Positions 31,231 to 33,333 of a stretch of DNA of 33,333 bases are shown here, in pieces. The translations under genes were made by a program, and so were the position numbers. The stretch is from an uncultured Eubacteriales bacterium (lineage in GTDB: Bacteria; Bacillota; Clostridia; Lachnospirales; Lachnospiraceae). Location of the stretch: positions 1-33,333 of the forward strand of contig CASFBR010000088.1 of NCBI GenBank assembly GCA_949292795.1, given 5' to 3'. Every line of letters starts with the position of its first letter. Positions within the stretch are counted from its first letter, which is position 1. The notes under the pieces are model-generated. The model made no database searches. It saw only the letters and a list, made by a program, of their open reading frames with translations, and was not told the DNA's origin.

Positions 31231-32022
31231 GTGTTTTTAGTATATGCTGTATTTTTCGCGGTAAGTTTTCTGGCGTCCATTGTCGGCGCCATTTGCGGCA
31301 TCGGCGGCGGTGTGATCATTAAGCCGGTGCTGGACGCTTTCGGTGTTTTGGATGTAACGGTCATCAGCTTTTTATCCGGATGTACGGTGCTGGCCATGAG
31401 CCTGTATTCCGTAGGACGAAACAAGCTTTCCGGAACCTCCCGCATCGACATGGCTACAGGAACGCCCCTGGCCATCGGCGGCGCTGTGGGCGGCATTGCC
31501 GGGAAATATATGTTCCAGGCGGTTAAAGGGCTTTTTGCGGATCAGAATACCGTAGGCGCTGTGCAGGCAGCCTGTCTGCTTGTGCTGACTCTTGGGACGC
31601 TGATCTATACGATTAAAAAGGATCGTATCAAAACCCATCATCTGAAAAATATCCCGGTATGCCTGGTGATCGGCCTGTTTCTTGGAATCCTCTCATCCTT
31701 CCTTGGAATCGGCGGCGGCCCTATTAACCTTGTGATTCTTTACTTTTTCTTCTCAATGTCTACGAAGACAGCGGCGGCCAATTCACTATATATTATTCTT
31801 TTCTCCCAGGTGACCAGCCTCGTATCAACTATTGTCACCGGTACCGTGCCACAGGTGTCCTGGGGAGTCCTTGCGGGGATGATCGTCTGCGGCCTGCTGG
31901 GCGGTATGGCCGGCAGGGCCTTTAACCGGAAAATGGATGATAAGATGGTAGACAAACTGTTTATGATTTTAATGGTTGTGATTATTATCATTAACATTTA
32001 TAATATTTACAGATACGTATGA
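31231..32022 (+). CDS. TauE/SafE family anion (sulfite/sulfoacetate) exporter
   Basis: A 263-residue membrane protein with about eight helices in two similar halves. Each half begins with a Gly-rich hairpin: SIVGAICGIGGGVIIKPVL near residue 18 and LSSFLGIGGGPINLVIL near 155. This is the mark of the TauE/SafE (DUF81) family. Members move sulfite, sulfoacetate or related anions across the membrane. GTG 31231 is preferred to GTG 31216 because GGAGG (31218-31222) is 8 bases ahead of it. Its place between the maturase and a sulfatase suggests export of an inorganic sulfur anion, or movement of a sulfated compound (inference). The stop codon overlaps an ATG by one base. Confidence 0.88.
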   Translation: MFLVYAVFFAVSFLASIVGAICGIGGGVIIKPVLDAFGVLDVTVISFLSGCTVLAMSLYSVGRNKLSGTSRIDMATGTPLAIGGAVGGIAGKYMFQAVKGLFADQNTVGAVQAACLLVLTLGTLIYTIKKDRIKTHHLKNIPVCLVIGLFLGILSSFLGIGGGPINLVILYFFFSMSTKTAAANSLYIILFSQVTSLVSTIVTGTVPQVSWGVLAGMIVCGLLGGMAGRAFNRKMDDKMVDKLFMILMVVIIIINIYNIYRYV

Positions 32023-32026
32023 TGAA

Positions 32027-32110
32027 GGCCTTAAAAGGCAGGCCAAAAGGAGGAAATCCCGCAAGGGGATACCATTATGGCCTTAAAGGGCAGGCCAAAA
32101 AGGAGGAAAT
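32027..32110 (+). repeat. Duplicated leader with two ribosome binding sites before the second sulfatase
   Basis: A 31-32 bp sequence ending in GGAGGAAAT occurs at 32027-32057 and 32079-32110. Only the second precedes the sulfatase ATG at 32111. Each copy also contains a GCCTT/AAGGC-type mini-hairpin. An open frame from ATG 32022 runs 36 codons through both copies into the sulfatase start; it is not called a gene. Confidence 0.85.
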
Positions 32111-33333
32111 ATGGAGAAGAAACCAAATGTAATTCTGATGTTTATTGACGATCTGGGGTATGGGGATTTATCGTGCTTTAATGAAAATTCCAAATTAAAG
32201 ACAACAAATATTGACGCTTTAAGCGACTGCGGTATCCGGCTGACGGACTGCCATTCCACATCCGCTTTGTGTACGCCGTCCCGCTACGGGCTGCTCACCG
32301 GACGCTATAACTGGCGGTCACGCCTGAAGCAGAGCGTACTTCCCGGCGGCGGGGACCCGCTTATTGAAAACGGCCGCAGGACGCTGGCGACGATGTTTAA
32401 GGAGCATGGCTATTACACAGCCGCCGTGGGGAAATGGCATCTGGGACTTGGCTGGGAGCGCAAAGATTTTGACGGCAGCGAATACGGCATTGCCGATGAG
32501 GTTCAGGAGAAATTAAAAGTCCCCGGAGCCGCCGGATTTTTGCTGGACGGTATGAATATTGATTTTACAAAGCCGCTGAAGGTAAGCCCCAACGACTTTG
32601 GCTTTGACTATTTTTACGTGACTGCGGCGTCTCTCTACCAGCCGCCGTACACTTATATTGAAAACCTTACCGTGCTTTCAGTGCCGGATCATGTGACCGG
32701 CGTATTCCCATTAGACCGCACCGGGGCGACCCAGCAGGAGCTGTGGCAGAGAGGCCCGGCGGCGCCGGATTATGATTTTGAAAAGGTTATCGGTGACATG
32801 AATGACAAGGTGCTGGAGATCATCGACAGCCGCGCCGGGGAGTCGGAGCCGTTTTTCCTTTATTATCCCACCCATGCCGTTCATGGCCCGCTGCTTCCGC
32901 CGGAAGGCTTTAAGGGAAAGAGCGGCCTGAATGTATACGGCGATATGGTGCTTTATCTGGATTACCTTGTGGGAACGGTGCGGGATAAGCTTCAGGAAAA
33001 AGGTATTCTTGAGGATACGATCTTTATTTTTGCCAGCGACAACGGCTGCAGCGGCGTTGCCGATTATCCCTTCCTGACCAGCCATGGACATAACCCAAGC
33101 TATATTTTCCGGGGGAAAAAGACCGATATTTATGAAGGCGGTCACCGGATTCCGGCGATTATTTCCTGGCCGGGACATATGGACGGCGGAAAAGTCTGCG
33201 GCCAGATGACCTGTCTGTGCGATCTTTTTGCCACCTTCGCCCAGATGCTCGGCGAGTCTGTGCCGGATAATGCCGGGGAGGATTCCATCAGCCTTATGCC
33301 GGCCCTCCACGAAGATGTGCCGGTGAGACACTC
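32111..33333 (+). CDS. Sulfatase (arylsulfatase-like, type I), 3' end outside window
   Basis: At least 407 residues before the right edge. The N terminus KPNVILMFIDDLGYGDLS supplies the metal-binding Asp13-Asp14. Cys54 in LCTPSRYGLLTGRY is the formylglycine site (C-x-P-S-R). GKWHLGLGW, THAVHGPLLPP and FASDNGCSG carry the other conserved active-site residues. No signal peptide is visible, so desulfation of an imported oligosaccharide or small sulfate ester in the cytoplasm is likely (inference). AGGAGG lies 5 bases ahead of the ATG. Its Cys-type active site matches the anaerobic maturase encoded two genes upstream. Unlike the copy at 28504, its N terminus is intact. Confidence 0.92.
   Translation, partial: MEKKPNVILMFIDDLGYGDLSCFNENSKLKTTNIDALSDCGIRLTDCHSTSALCTPSRYGLLTGRYNWRSRLKQSVLPGGGDPLIENGRRTLATMFKEHGYYTAAVGKWHLGLGWERKDFDGSEYGIADEVQEKLKVPGAAGFLLDGMNIDFTKPLKVSPNDFGFDYFYVTAASLYQPPYTYIENLTVLSVPDHVTGVFPLDRTGATQQELWQRGPAAPDYDFEKVIGDMNDKVLEIIDSRAGESEPFFLYYPTHAVHGPLLPPEGFKGKSGLNVYGDMVLYLDYLVGTVRDKLQEKGILEDTIFIFASDNGCSGVADYPFLTSHGHNPSYIFRGKKTDIYEGGHRIPAIISWPGHMDGGKVCGQMTCLCDLFATFAQMLGESVPDNAGEDSISLMPALHEDVPVRH

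Noticed and set aside
32022-32132. 36-codon peptide gene between exporter and sulfatase
   Set aside because: Its sequence follows from the duplicated leader and it overlaps the sulfatase start; no independent support.

Overview
The window looks like a chromosomal segment of an anaerobic, low-to-mid GC Firmicute, most likely a gut member of the Lachnospiraceae (Clostridia). The reasons are strong GGAGG-type ribosome binding sites, a GH39-type regulator tail, an oxygen-sensitive radical-SAM sulfatase-maturating enzyme, Fe-S flavoproteins, an MntP pump, a YitT protein, and the gdpP-rplI-dnaB order usual in Firmicutes. No rRNA, tRNA, CRISPR array or intact insertion sequence was seen.

Layout. 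Bases 1-592 hold the end of a GH39/AraC-type protein. From 843 to 2293 come an iron-sulfur flavoprotein and a SnoaL/NTF2-like protein. A gene-poor stretch of about 750 bp with terminators follows, then an L,D-transpeptidase (3040-4443) ending in a branched terminator. Next are pyrimidine-nucleoside phosphorylase and mntP, a convergent Bfd-like [2Fe-2S] protein, L-asparaginase, and a YitT protein. On the minus strand lie a metallophosphoesterase and a cytoplasmic ParB-like/BMP-domain fusion. An AEC transporter, a LysR regulator with a 65-residue repeat insertion, a carboxylesterase broken by an in-frame TGA, and a DJ-1/PfpI protein come next. The housekeeping block gdpP-rplI-dnaB (17339-21174) is preceded by a tandem palindromic element. 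After it come a DUF4241 protein, the tail of a decayed AraC regulator, and a two-component system. A second iron-sulfur flavoprotein and an NCS2 purine permease follow.

The last 5 kb is a sulfatase locus. It has an N-terminally truncated sulfatase, the anaerobic sulfatase-maturating enzyme, a TauE/SafE anion exporter, and a second sulfatase that runs off the window. The last three are tightly spaced on one strand and read as an operon: the maturase converts the active-site Cys of the sulfatases to formylglycine, the sulfatases (no signal peptide visible) release sulfate inside the cell, and the exporter may remove the inorganic sulfur product. The two putative promoter regions of the locus share a sequence motif.

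The most striking non-coding property is the number of short tandem duplications and palindromic elements. Periods of 15, 17, 19, 21, 22, 32, 42, about 53, 89 and 121 bp occur, several inside genes or over stop codons and ribosome binding sites. Three intergenic elements (7961-8083, 12875-13052, 17082-17288) are nested-palindrome units that start at or close to gene ends or promoters. No obviously new defence or mobile system was found. The best candidates for new biology are the ParB-like/BMP fusion, the palindromic units with embedded -10 boxes, the paired Fe-S flavoproteins, and the repeat-expanded LysR regulator.
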